64,000 nt of DNA from contig CM046870.1 of NCBI GenBank assembly GCA_025617745.1, positions 11,398,410 to 11,462,409 on the forward strand, read 5' to 3'. Source of the DNA: Heliocidaris erythrogramma. Lineage: Eukaryota; Echinodermata; Echinoidea; Camarodonta; Echinometridae. Of the stretch, positions 23,124 to 34,497 are shown one piece after another (the stretch's first letter is position 1; every line of letters begins with the position of its first letter). The position numbers and the translations under genes are program-made. Under the pieces are notes generated by a model. It searched no databases, had not been told where the DNA came from, and saw nothing but the letters and a program-made list of their open reading frames with translations.

Positions 23124-23780
23124 TATAAACATGGCTTTTTAAATCAAGAATTCATTAAATTAACCCCCTCCTTGTCACCGAGGTTTGTACAATGAAATAA
23201 TTGCTTATAATAATACATGTGACTTGTATAGCGCACTTTTCCATCCTGATTAGATGCTCAAGGGGCATAAAACTGTGTAAATAAAAATATATGAAATCAT
23301 TTGCTACGGAAAAAACTGTAATCAAGAATTTCTTAATGAAAAAAAGAGAAATTTGAAATGATAAAACATAGAAATATGAACTACTGTATGATATCAATTT
23401 ATTAATATGTCAATAAACGATATATGAACACAATCTTTAAAGAGCCATGCTATAAACATGGCTCTTTAAATCAAGAATTAATAAAGTTTACCCCCTCCTT
23501 GTCACCGAGGTTTGTACAATGAAATAATTGCTTATAATAATACATGTGACTTGTATAGCGCACTTTTCCATCCTGATTAGATGCTCAAGGGGCATAAAAC
23601 TGTGTAAATAAAATATATGAAATCATTTGCTACGGAAAAAACTGTATATCAAGAATTTCTTAATGAAAAAAAAGAGAAATTTGAAACTATAAAAAACATA
23701 GAAATATGAACTACTGTATGATATCAATTTATTAATATGTCAATAAACGATATATGAACACAATCTTATATAAGTATCGC
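23124..23780. repeat. 327-bp tandem duplication with a hairpin at the junction
   Basis: TATAAACATGGCT starts at 23124 and again at 23451, and the following about 300 bases repeat. At the junction (about 23438-23466) AAAGAGCCATG faces CATGGCTCTTT across a 7-base loop, a perfect 11-bp stem formed only here. Copies 1 and 3 have a single, unduplicated version. Confidence 0.8.
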
Positions 23781-24093
23781 GTAATTTCATGATATTGATT
23801 GAAACAAATAAGGTAATTATCACTTCATTCTTACTGATATCTATTACCATATACAGCAATTTACACATGAGCGTTGTCGTTTTTTATATGTTTATAAATA
23901 TATATTGCTCCCAAATATAAAACATTTATGTCAAAACAGGACTGAAGCGTAAACAAACTTTTGAGCATTATATATTTAATATTGAACACAATCTAAATGT
24001 GAGTCCGAGAAAGCTAAATTTAAATATTCAGTTCAAATAGATTTGATTATTATGCATGTGAGTATGTATTGCTCCCAAATATATATATTTATT

Positions 24094-24222
24094 ATATCAT
24101 AAAGAAATGTGAGAAAATTACAATGCCCCGACCGGGATTCGAACCCGCACCCTGGATTACATGACCAGTGCTCTACCAACTGAGCTATCCGGGTTCCCGT
24201 CGAAGCAAAGTAACAATCTCAC
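24094..24222 (-). repeat. tRNA-derived repeat (SINE-like), copy 1
   Basis: The minus strand reads ATAGCTCAGTTGGTAGAGC (A-box region), CTGG/CCAG anticodon stem, and GGTTCGAATCCCG (B box). The anticodon loop is irregular (CATGTAA flanked by a T-T mismatch). The outer ends carry ATGTGAGA and its complement TCTCACAT. Recurs at 26178-26313, so it is a repeat and not a tRNA gene. Confidence 0.6.
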
Positions 24223-26177
24223 ATATGGTCAATTCCAGCGTAACGGACATGACATTCAGACAGTTTTTTGTAATTCAAAACATCACACAATAGAATTGGC
24301 AGTCTCCAAACAATTTTTATTGAGTTTATCAGACACATTTGACTATCAGGGATATACTCATGAAATTTCACATCATTTTATTGAACGGTTGTGGAGAAAA
24401 TGCACTCGTTGTGAGCGTCGTACCTTGTTCTGTACTATCTCATATATTTCTGTAATTTTAGAAGGGTTGGTTTTTCAATGTTTACACAAGATATAAAAAA
24501 TAAAGCAAACTTGCTTCTGCACCAGCTAGCTACAATTTATGATACATTTTAGTTAATACTACCCTCCATACCAAAACAGAACAAATTATTAGTTGATGCT
24601 ATGGTATTTTCTCCTTTATAGGCTAATATTTCTCAGATAGTATTAATATGCTAGCGTAACGGACATGACACCCTTGTGAAGTGAACCATATCTTCACTTC
24701 TTTCTTTCAAAAAAACATTTGGCATAAAAAAGACAAAACTAACAGCTCAGTACTACTACCAAATGTTAAATAGTAACACATCTAAGTTCTTTTTTGCAGG
24801 TTTTAGTGATCTAACAACTATACTACAATGCATGGAATATAATGCTTAGAGTACCACAACAACATACAACAAAGTAGAGCATGTCTCAAGCTTTGAGGCA
24901 AAGAAAACTTAATGAACCAGACCTGATCAAAAGTTTGAACATATCATGAAAATGTCCTGAATGATTCACATCAGTTTTAAAGAAAGAAAGTTAACTACAT
25001 GTATCTGCAACATGCACTAAAGCAGTTCCACAAAACCAGTGTCATTATGAAATGAGGTCTAAGTTATCATGGAAAAGTGCTAGGGAGATGGCCAATAGTG
25101 GAACTGCATTGTCTTGGCTTCAGTAATCCACTATGTAAATAAACAGGGACATACCTGCTGCTGCATGTTGGTCATCAATCATGATCAAGATGTTGGAATG
25201 GGATTACATAACAGGGCTAGCAAGATCATCTGAAATCTACAGACTTCCATGGGTAAACTGGAAAATCTGCTTGTTGTTGTGTCTTAAATATAACAAGCAG
25301 ATTTATATTTATGAGTCACTAGTATCTAGAAACATCCCACTATCCTCAAGCAATTGAAAATAATAATCAATCTATTAAATGGAGCCCACAATGTGGTTTC
25401 TGCCACTTGTCGTATATAAAGTGTCATGTCCGTTACGCAAAGTGTCATGTCCGTTACGCCATTTGCTTGAAAACTGACAGTGGTAAGGAAAAATGGTTGC
25501 TACACATGTAAGGGGATTTAGTTCTAACATAGAAACTGAATTTACAGTAACCAAATACAAATTTCCTGTTGGCTATGAAAACTATGAAAAACGTAACGGG
25601 CATGACACTTCTAATGATAAAGAAATCACACAATTTTGAGGATCAATGCCTCGAAAATTGATGAATGATATAAACATTCATTGTGATTTTCTGTTGATAT
25701 GTACACTGAACTACTGTTTAAAAGTTGAAGGAGACCTCCAGTAGATTTTAGGCCTTCATTAGAGACAGGAAGAATAAACTCTTCAAAAATAGCCACATTT
25801 TTGTGTTATTGCGATACATCATATTAGATTTTCACTGGTGGAAAAAATACGAAAATTTGTCAGTTTAATGATTTGTCTATTGGAAAATGAACATTTATAC
25901 ATTACTTTTCAAGAATATTTGAGAGTTTAAGTGCAATTGCAAACTTCATTTTTTTACTAAAGTGAACATTTTTCATGGAATTGCCCATATAGCCCCTCTC
26001 TTTCCATCGAGCGTAGGGGGTACATCCATACCAATTCCATGCGTACGCTATATAATGGCCTACCAATGAGACAGGTCTTCCCTCTAAAGTCGGGCAAATC
26101 CATGCCAACGAATTTCTATAGAGGACAATTTAAATTCGTAATTAAATATCATAATTGATAGGATTGAAGTAAATTGA
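24223..26177. other. 2-kb inserted block with recurring GTAACGGACATGACA motif
   Basis: Absent from the flanks of copies 1 and 3. CGTAACGGACATGACA or a close variant occurs at about 24238, 24654 and 25591 on plus and at about 25420 and 25439 on minus. It also holds a SINE-body-like stretch (25984-26080) that recurs at 26311-26399. There is no credible ORF. Confidence 0.55.
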
Positions 26178-26400
26178 ATATATCATAAAGAAATGTGAGA
26201 AATTTACAATGCCCCGACCGGTATTCGAACCCGGGACCATGGATTACATGACCAGTGCTCTACCACCTGAGCTATCCGGGTTCCCGTCGAAGCAAAGTAA
26301 CAATCTCACATATAGCCCCTCTCTCTCCATCGAGCATAAGGGGTACATCCATACCAATTCCATGCGTACGCTATATAATGGCCTACCAATGAGACATGTC
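26178..26400 (-). repeat. tRNA-derived repeat (SINE-like), copy 2, with body
   Basis: Matches 24094-24222, followed on plus by AGCCCCTCTCTCTCCATCG and about 90 bases that duplicate 25984-26080. The T-loop reads GGTTCGAATACCG on minus, one change from copy 1. Confidence 0.6.
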
Positions 26401-27050
26401 AACAAACTTTTGAGCATTATATATTTGATATTGAACACAAACTAAAAGGCGATTCCGAGAAAGCTAAATTTAAATATTTAGTTCAAACAGATTTGATTAT
26501 TATGGAGAAATAGTAATAAAAACAAATCTTTCTATTTCAGGTAAATGTTTTTATGCAATTTTATGAAAGGTTTTATCAGTCCGCTGTGAATTCGTAAAAG
26601 TTCATGCAGGCGTCATTTCATATCCTGTCATTGAGCGTAAATAAATGGTTTGATGTTTGTCGTTTATAAAAGCGTTAGTCTATTAACGATTTCATGATTA
26701 TATTGCTTTTTAATACACTATAATCTGTTCAATCACAAGGATTATTTTTTTCAAGAACGCAAAAAGAGTATTTACAGCAAAGATACAATAAATTTCGGAT
26801 ACCACATTATTTACTGTATATGTACAGAAGAAAGTATTATAACTCACGCAATGTGCACATAATATAGTAAAGATTAAATACAATTTAATACATGTAATAT
26901 AGGAAAGCTTAAAGAGAAGTTTGAGTTCTGGGAAAGGTATAAATTAATTTGTGAGCTTTCTCGTTCCTTTTATATCAGTCTGGCCGGAAGAACATCAAAG
27001 TAGAAATGTCCCCTGAAAAGGATTGCTCTTCAATTGCCCTTATATTCGGA

Positions 27051-27376
27051 ATATGACGGGAAATAGCTGAAGTGTTGGGGCAGAACATTCTTGTCTCATA
27101 TGATTTGTGTGCAGTCCCATCATACCCTTTTCTGTGTTCAGTGCATATGCTTTTCAGCGAGACTGTGTCAATTTCTTGAAACCTCACAGTATACACCGGT
27201 TCTTAATGTACACATATGACGGGAAATAGCTGAAGTGTTGGGGCAGAACATTCTTGTCTCATATGATTTGTGTGCAGTCCCATCATACCCTTTTCTGTGT
27301 TCAGTGCATATGCTTTTCAGCGAGACTGTGTCAATTTCTTGAAACCTCACAGTATACACCGGTTCTTATTGTACAC
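27051..27376. repeat. 163-bp tandem duplication
   Basis: ATATGACGGGAAATAGCTGA begins at 27051 and 27214, and the two copies are nearly identical up to CACCGGTTCTTAWTGTACAC. It is single in copy 3. The minus-strand ORFs in it are the same peptide twice and are not coding. Confidence 0.85.
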
Positions 27377-27845
27377 ATGATCAACCTTTCCCAATTGCTT
27401 TGAGACAGTTTCCTTCACAATGTAATCACATGACCAGAACTCAACTTTATTTTTAGATTACGTCACACTTGTAGAGACTAGGATCTAGGATGGAGATGAT
27501 ATTCCTAGCATTATATCATAAATGTATGTATGCGATGATATAAGTGGGTTGCAATAGGCCTATAATGCCGTACAATTTAATGCAGCGTCTAGTGGATCGG
27601 ATAAGGCTATTTTTTTATGAACAACCATGAACAATATATAATTTTCGAATCGCAGGGACCTCAATATTGTCTCACTTTTACTGATATTTCCCATTCGGTT
27701 TATAAATATGCTCAGTATGTCATTCTGTAACTCTTCTTCACTTAAACAAAATTATTACTAACGCATCTAATGAGGGGAATTTCCTTGGTTTGCTAGCCGT
27801 GTTTCACATAATGAAACCTAATTATCAGAATTCTCTGAAACGAGT

Positions 27846-29687
27846 TTAGAGACTGAACGTATTTTTGAATACGAGAATGTTGTCTCTATCGGAAGCAAGG
27901 ACTTTCCCTGATGACGTCATCATCACGCGAGATGAATAAAGGTGACCACGCCTATCATTTTCCTTCGTCAGTGTGGTTGATAGAGGGTATGATGCTACTC
28001 TTCTCTTCTTCATATCACCCCCACTCATCACCTGATACATCACACACGTCTTGCACTCATCATCTGATGTCACGACATAGAGGTCGTCCGTCATAGGATC
28101 AATGCAGACATTCCTGATTACATCACTGTGGGCCTTGATTTCCCTGTGAGCACCCTCTCTGTCGATGATCAACACTCTGCGATCTAGTGGTAAGGGTTGA
28201 GCGATGATGTGACCTGATGACAGCACACCTCGCATCACTATATTCTCTTTACACGTGATGGTATTGATAATCTTACCATCAGCTGGGTTGATGACGTATA
28301 TCTTAGACTGACCCCACTCAGCAGCGATGATCATCCCATCCTGGTCAGCAGCAACATCCACTCCTACGAGATCACGCGTCGTGTTTCTTGGTATTGTGAC
28401 GTCATTGATCAGCTTCCACTGTCTGTCATACACACTGATGCATCCAGTCAAACTGTCTCCTGTACAACCTCTGCGTGCTTTACCGCATACTACCTTGCCA
28501 TCATTCAGCAATGCACATGACTTCACCCATGATGTATCACTACCGGTTATCACTCTCTGAGTGTGTTTAGTGTTCATATCGAACATGTATGTATGTAAAG
28601 CACTTGATAGTACATCTGTGATGATCACATTGCATTCATCTATGCATCCTACAATGCGCGGGTATGTGATTTTATCTCTGACATTGATTGTATCAATGAG
28701 CCTCCACTCCCCATCATACCCATCAATCCTCCCATTATACTTCTCCCTCCCAACACCCTTCACAAACCTCACACCTGATACAGTACGAGTGATTTCTTTC
28801 ACCCCACCCTCATCTAGTGGCTTCTTTAGTTCATCAGTCACGGATGTGTTCACACGATGCCCGTCTTTGACGACATTTGTATCGTTCACGAGAACCGTGT
28901 CTAGTGTCTGTATTGTATTCTCTGTGCTTTTCGTGTCATCTTTCCATGATTTCTCCAACTCACCAATCTTTCTCTCGACCTCTTCAGCGATGTTTTGAAT
29001 GTCCGCATAAAGATCGTGTTGTTTATTGTCTATGGGGTCTCGTCTTTTCTCTGCATCTGTGTGGTTAAGTTCAAGTCGCTTCTCTCTCTCATCATTGTTC
29101 TTTTGAATCTCATCATTCATCCTTCGAATCTCCTCTTGCAGTTTTTCGATCTTCTTCTTTAGTTTTGTATTCTTCTCATCTATCTCCTGATTGATTTCGA
29201 CAGCATCTTCTTGTTCTCTGTCTTTGTCTGTTTTCATAGCCTCACGTATTACCACATCAACTTCATCTTTTACGGTTTGTAGATGGGCGTCGCTGTCTTT
29301 TCTACTCTGAAGGAACCGATGTCCATAATCTCGACATGATTGCAACTTTTCCATCGCCCTTTTCTTCAAAATATTGAGCTTTGCTTTATTTTCCATGATA
29401 GCGCCCTCTATATCTTGCCGCTCGCAAGGCTTATCGTGATGATCTATCATTGCGCAAGAGTAACATAAAGCTACGCCATGTGTTTTACAATACAGTTTGA
29501 TTTCTTCATCGTGTATTTCACAATATAGATTTGGTCCAACCTTCCTTGCTTTCCCTATGCATCCCTCTTTGGAGGCGCAGTCCGTGCAGAGCTTCTTCTT
29601 CTCCTTCACGTAGTACGTTACATCTGTGGTCGCCTTACAGTCTTCTCCTTCACAGATGCCTTCTGCCGAGTTGAATTCAGACGCCAT
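27846..29687 (-). CDS. RING-less B-box/coiled-coil/beta-propeller protein, copy 2
   Basis: 613 residues in one exon. Residues 10-45 form a Cys-rich module (C12, C17, C34, C37, C43). Residues 56-91 fit B-box 2 (C56, H59, C67, C75, C78, H83/H84). Residues about 100-290 are a strongly charged coiled coil, predicted to dimerise. Residues about 310-613 have repeating blade-like segments (for example GYDGEWRLIDTIN, VYDRQWKLINDV, SKIYVINPADGKIINTI, DDLYVVTSDDE), consistent with an NHL- or WD-like propeller. No RING finger precedes the B-boxes, so ubiquitin-ligase activity is not implied. Family knowledge: TRIM-type proteins act in the cytosol as multimeric recognition scaffolds. A role in immunity is inference. 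The start at 29687 follows an intron acceptor (CTTTAAG before GTCACTCC), weaker than in the other copies. There is no signal peptide. Confidence 0.9.
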   Translation of the reverse strand: MASEFNSAEGICEGEDCKATTDVTYYVKEKKKLCTDCASKEGCIGKARKVGPNLYCEIHDEEIKLYCKTHGVALCYSCAMIDHHDKPCERQDIEGAIMENKAKLNILKKRAMEKLQSCRDYGHRFLQSRKDSDAHLQTVKDEVDVVIREAMKTDKDREQEDAVEINQEIDEKNTKLKKKIEKLQEEIRRMNDEIQKNNDEREKRLELNHTDAEKRRDPIDNKQHDLYADIQNIAEEVERKIGELEKSWKDDTKSTENTIQTLDTVLVNDTNVVKDGHRVNTSVTDELKKPLDEGGVKEITRTVSGVRFVKGVGREKYNGRIDGYDGEWRLIDTINVRDKITYPRIVGCIDECNVIITDVLSSALHTYMFDMNTKHTQRVITGSDTSWVKSCALLNDGKVVCGKARRGCTGDSLTGCISVYDRQWKLINDVTIPRNTTRDLVGVDVAADQDGMIIAAEWGQSKIYVINPADGKIINTITCKENIVMRGVLSSGHIIAQPLPLDRRVLIIDREGAHREIKAHSDVIRNVCIDPMTDDLYVVTSDDECKTCVMYQVMSGGDMKKRRVASYPLSTTLTKENDRRGHLYSSRVMMTSSGKVLASDRDNILVFKNTFSL

Positions 29688-30720
29688 GCTGATGAGAGGA
29701 GTGACCTTAAAGATATAACCAAATAATTATCAAAATCACCGCAATATATAAGGGAGAGGGAGAAAGGCAAAGAGAGACATAGTGAGTGAGAGAGAGAGAG
29801 AGAGAGACGTATACGGCGAATGTGTAGAAATAAAATATATTTTAGATGGAGGGGGAACATTAATTTTCTCCAAAATTGAATACAGGCAAAATGAAAGAAA
29901 ACAAAACATCATTTTTTCCAATTCGCCCATTCACCCTCCCTCGTAACGCCGCCCTAAATACAATGATCACTGTCAAGTGTATCGTTACTACAAGTTAGAA
30001 AAGAAAATCTCGAGATTACGGCCGTGATTTGCAGTAAAATTGCTATGAATATAATCAGCGATAAAATAAAGATAATCATATGAATATTATCATTACTTCG
30101 TAATTATCATTTATCTGCCCTATATCAGTGATTTTTTAAAATTCGCTATCAGCGCACCCTCATTAATCTTTCCCATCGTAGTTAACATCATAATTTTGAC
30201 CATCATCTGTTACAAGCATAACTCATATACAAGAGAAATGTAAACAGAGAAGCAGTGTTTGAATATTTTGTTCTTTCGAAAAGTTGAGAAAGATTATGGA
30301 AATAGGGGGATTGTAAGAAAGGGTCGGGGAAGAAAAGAGAGAGGGGGAGAAAGAGAGAAAGAGAAAGAGACAGAGACAGAGAGAAAGAGAGAGAGAAAAA
30401 AAAAACATGGGAATAAAGAGGAAATAGGGGAGAAACTTGGGGGAGAGAGAATGGAGAGGGGGAGGGAGAGAGATAGAGAGAGAGAGAGAGAGGGGGGGGG
30501 GGGGTTACAATTGTAAGCACATATTCCCGCGTTTGTGATTATACATCATTGATAATTGATATTACATATCAAATTTTGATCAGCAATGACATAAAATTGA
30601 TCTGTTGAACTTTGGAAGAGGGTGTTTATCTGTTAAAAAGAAATTCTACTACATACATGACATACGACATTTCAAAAAAAAATTTCGCCAGACCAGGGGG
30701 GGGGGGGGGGGGGGGGGGGT
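29688..30720 (-). other. 5' flank/intron of gene copy 2, with GA tracts
   Basis: Contains (GA)n at about 29785-29808 and a long purine run at 30328-30503 ending in 14 G. Sequence from about 29905 onward recurs at 58.69-59.1 kb and 59.99-60.4 kb, and 30505-30660 recurs at 60848-61020. A G run of about 23 lies at 30697-30719. The upstream exon and promoter were not located. Confidence 0.6.
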
Positions 30721-30899
30721 TATGGGGATCCAGTTTCCCTCCATAATTCCCTGACAAGCAACAAGCGACGGCCATGATAACTGTTTCACTCTGTTCATTA
30801 CAAAATGTACATTCAGATTGAGATTAAAAACTACATTGATCAATCCATATAACAATACAATATGCAAGAAATAAAATTGAACTGGATGATTTTTTTTCA

Positions 30900-31370
30900 T
30901 GAATGCATGTATTCAGTGCAGAAATATGGAAAGTCAGACAAAAAACATACTGACAAGAGATAGGCACGGCTGCTCTTTGTGAATAAAATGATAAGAATAT
31001 GAATAGAAGGACTCATAGGGTAAGAATGATGATTTTGCTTTTCAATTTGCCTTTTTTTTGTTCTCATTGGCCTGTATTCATAAAAGTGGACTTTGTTAAC
31101 TCTGGCTTAGCTTAAAGATAGTGTATCCCTTTTGTGATGTATTTCAAACATCAAGAACATTCGACAAGGATCAGCATTACACCATAACATTAACGCCCAT
31201 GTTTTAAATAAAAACCGGGGGGGGGGGGACTCTATATTAGTTTTTGGTCTTTTTGTGAAGAAAAAAATAAAATCAGGTTAGTCCCAGGACCGATTTAGTG
31301 GACAAATCAAATGGTAAAACTGATTTCGGTACAGAACAATTAATATTTTGCTACAGATCACTAATGTTAA
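30900..31370. repeat. third, partial copy of the 6.1-6.6 kb unit
   Basis: Starts at GAATGCATGTATTCAGTGCAG and follows the 6.12-6.62 kb sequence. It lacks the 107-bp hAT MITE (single ATCCCTTT near 31123) but has MITE A. Confidence 0.7.
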
Positions 31371-31659
31371 AGGGCTGGTCACCGTTTGTTCGATAACGAT
31401 ACCGAGATTTTCAATTAAAGGTATAACCTACTTTATGATGTGTACTTGTGAGTTTGCTGGTCAACCTGTTAATCGCAAGGCAGCCCTACGGTGTACCTGT
31501 AATGAAAATATCGTGATCGTTATTGTTATCGGACAAATATGACAAAAACTTAAAGGTACACCCTAGAGTTTCACTCACACGTATTCACCATTATAATTGT
31601 GTGTACTTTTACTTGAAAATCTCGTCTCGTTATCGATATGGGACAAATGTGACCAGCCC
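31371..31659. mobile_element. MITE family A, third copy
   Basis: Same AGGGCTGGTCAC ends, flanked by TTAA at 31367-31370 and 31660-31663, at the same host position as 6624-6930. It is about 18 bases shorter from small internal indels. Confidence 0.8.
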
Positions 31660-31663
31660 TTAA

Positions 31664-32034
31664 TGGAGAATGAATCTCAACATAAATTAGCTGATAATCA
31701 TGTGGAAAATTGTCAGCCTGTTCAAAATATCTTGAAAATACTCTGATTTGATTATTCAGTAAGGAGAACAGTCTCTCTAAAGTTTGCAGATTTCTTGCTA
31801 GATATTATCCCATGGGGGCTGCCATTTTGAGAAAAAAAAACCGTGATGTCATTGCGGTACATGTCCATTTCCCTGTACACAATGGATAAGATGTTGCATA
31901 ATGAATAGCTATTGTACAACTAAAGCCACCCATGTAAAATGGCAGCCATCTTGGTACCCCCATTGTCTCGCACAGGTGATATCTAAGAGCAGTTGTAGGT
32001 CTTTGTCACTTCTTTGAAGAATTGACAAACCTTT
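31664..32034. mobile_element. half of a MITE family C element abutting MITE A
   Basis: It begins TGGAGAATGAATCTCAAC directly after the TTAA and matches the inverted right half of the full element at 34498-35284. It stops near 32034, where unrelated sequence starts, so the other end is missing. Confidence 0.75.
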
Positions 32035-32396
32035 TCCAGTTCCCCTCAATAATTCCCTGACAAGCAAAAAAAAAAAGAAAGATCTTCATTCTAAAAAAAA
32101 GGGGGGGGCACAATCGAGAAAATGGCGGATCGTCTATGGTAAAAATGCATACTTTTCTTCCAAAGGGAGAGGGGGGGGGGGGAGGGGCACGAGCCGGAAG
32201 TCATCAATGAACAGAGATGTGACAGTTGACATTTCTAATACAAACAGAACATCTTGACCAAATTTAGTATAATATTGTATCCTATATTGTTTCTGAACCG
32301 TCCTATATGTCTATATCTGTAGCAAGTCAAACACAGATGGGCAAAAGAGGTTTACCTGAGCCCCCCCCCCCCCCAATTACACTCATTCCTACCATT
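32035..32396. other. junction between the partial unit and unit 2
   Basis: After G-rich runs at 32100 and 32169, sequence from about 32194 matches 7843-8045 and then switches at about 32397 to the 4194-type start of unit 2. This switch marks a duplication breakpoint. Confidence 0.6.
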
Positions 32397-34493
32397 CTCA
32401 TTACAGGCGCAGCGGAGCGACTTTCAAAGTGTGTGTGTGTGTGTGGGGGGGGGGGTAACAGCCAAATGGGCACTTGGGGGGGGGGGGGGGGACGGCACCT
32501 ACAAGCGGTGACCGTAAAGCGAAAATAAACGGATCACTTTGTGACATTGGTGTTACCCTACATGGCTTATAAATACATTGTCAAGCATCACCTTCTTCCT
32601 TATTTTTATAGTGGTTCTGAACACTGCTTCAGCTTCCCCAATTAGCGGTTGTGTGTAGGCCTAATGCTCAAATGATTCATGACTTTTTTTTTATGCTGAA
32701 GTCCTGGTGTTGTGCATTATCATCAGCGATATCATGCAAATGACAACATCATATTAATTTTGGAGGAATGTCAAAATGTTCTTTTAATTTGTACATTAAC
32801 CCTGTCGTTTTTCTTTAGGATAACATCGATATCAATCTTCATGCGATCTGCTGGGTTTCATTATAATACTATAATACTATCATTATAAGAGAGAGCAAGC
32901 GTAGCGAGCTAGTTTAGGGGAATATTTGCAGAAAATTATTGCCCTCACTTGGTGTAAAGCATGGGCACATTGGAGCGAGCGGAATGAGAATTCGTTTGCT
33001 TGGGGAGGGAGGATGTGCATTGTGCTCCTCTTGCCTGCAGCTCTACTGCCTTAGTGTCGGAACGTCGGGCTTGGGAAATTGATGGGGGATCTTGTCTGGC
33101 GGACAAAAGATGACCCCCCATCCATTGTCCGAGCCTGATGTTCCGACGCTTCTTTTACATTGTAGTTGTAGTAATATGAGTACACGTTACTACATTAAGC
33201 CCCTCTGATTCTTTGAAGCTAGATAATGGCGCTTTTTGTAAGAAACAGTGGGAAGTGGGAAATATATATAAAAGGGGGTACTTTTATATTGGAAGAGGAA
33301 AGGTCGCATATCAGAGTTGGGAAGGGTACTTATAAGAGGTGAAATCGGGCACTTATGAAAAGACAAAAGGTATACTAATTACTGACTATTTAAAAAAGCG
33401 CTCATCAGAAGTAAAGAGGAGGCACTTATCAGATTGTAAAAGGGGGCAATTTTCAGAAGGGGAAATGGGTACCCATTAGAAGGGGAACAGGCCACCTATC
33501 AGAAATAAAATGCACTTATCAAAGGAAAAAGGGGGCAATTACTAGATTCAAAAGGGGATGCTTATCATAAGGGGGAAAAGGACATTAGAAAAGAAAAGGG
33601 GCAACTTTGCGACTTCAAGTAAAATTGCACTTATCGGAAGTTGAATAGGGACACTTATCACTAGGAGAAAAAAAGGGCATTTATCGAAATGGGAAAGGGC
33701 ACTTATGAGAATGGAAAACGGCACTTCAGGTCTAAAAGGGACAATTTTCAGAAATAAAAAGGGCACTTCTTGGGTACTTGAATAAGTGCGGGGAGCCACT
33801 GCCCCCCCCCCCTCCGGGAGCGCCGCCTCTGCTCTCATCCAATAGAAAGGTACAAACATCGTACCTCATCCCAGGTACTCGTTCAATGATACATTTTCAT
33901 TTCCGTGTTTTTATTCTGTCAAAGCGACCCTCAGCATAGCTCACCTTACCTACACGTAAGCTGCTCTTTTAATAATAGTTATATCAAGTCCAAATGAGAG
34001 TTGACTGCCTTGAAACTCCTTCTATGATCATTAAAACGTTATTGGATGAAGAACAATGCACCAATCAACTTGTAAGCTAGTTATTTACCGTCCAACTTAG
34101 GACTACTGAGCCTTTGTCACTGATGTGCCTTATAGCCGAGTCATACAGCAAAACCGAAAACATACCAACTCCAAAACGATCGATTCTTTTCTATTAGGGT
34201 TGAAGTTAGTTTTCGTTCGGCCTGTTGTCTGTCTGATATCGGTCTCGTTCGTGTGACTGGGGTATTAACAATTTCAATATCACCTTTCATGCATGCATGC
34301 TTGTATTCAATGTAGAAATATGACAAGTAAGGGGGGAGAGACTAACAAGAGATAGGCACCTCTGCTATTTGTGAATAAAATGCTATGAATTTGAATAGCA
34401 GCCTGTTTTCGCCTAACTCGTGGATAAGAATGATTTTGTTTTTGATGCTCTTATTGGCACGTATTCATAAAAGCGGACTTTGTTAACTCTGGC
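32397..34493. repeat. segmental unit 2, first part
   Basis: Aligned with 4194-6340. Includes the degenerate GGGCACTTATCAGAAGG array (about 33260-33790) and G runs at 32445 and 32478. No gene. Confidence 0.75.
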
Positions 34494-34497
34494 TTAA

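Larger units (their letters stand above)
22375..27845. other. 3' flank of B-box gene copy 2, expanded by repeats
   Basis: Homologous to 1-1920 and 43538-45800 but about 3 kb longer. The extra length is a 327-bp tandem duplication (23124-23780), a block with two tRNA-derived repeats (24094-26400) that partly duplicates its flanks, and a 163-bp tandem duplication (27051-27376). On the minus strand an AATAAA-type signal lies about 390 bases beyond the stop of copy 2 (near 27455), but it is unproven. Confidence 0.65.

Noticed and set aside
24125-24197. Functional tRNA (Met- or Thr-like)
   Set aside because: The anticodon loop is irregular and the sequence recurs with its flanks at 26207-26285, as a SINE-like repeat would.
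28561-28998. 145-residue plus-strand ORF, also at 46516-46953
   Set aside because: It is the antisense shadow of the B-box gene coding sequence, and its conservation follows from the sense frame.
27846-29687. RING-type ubiquitin ligase annotation for the B-box genes
   Set aside because: No C3HC4 RING precedes the B-boxes in the exon. A RING in an upstream exon cannot be excluded, but the family start codon lies 3' of a UTR intron.
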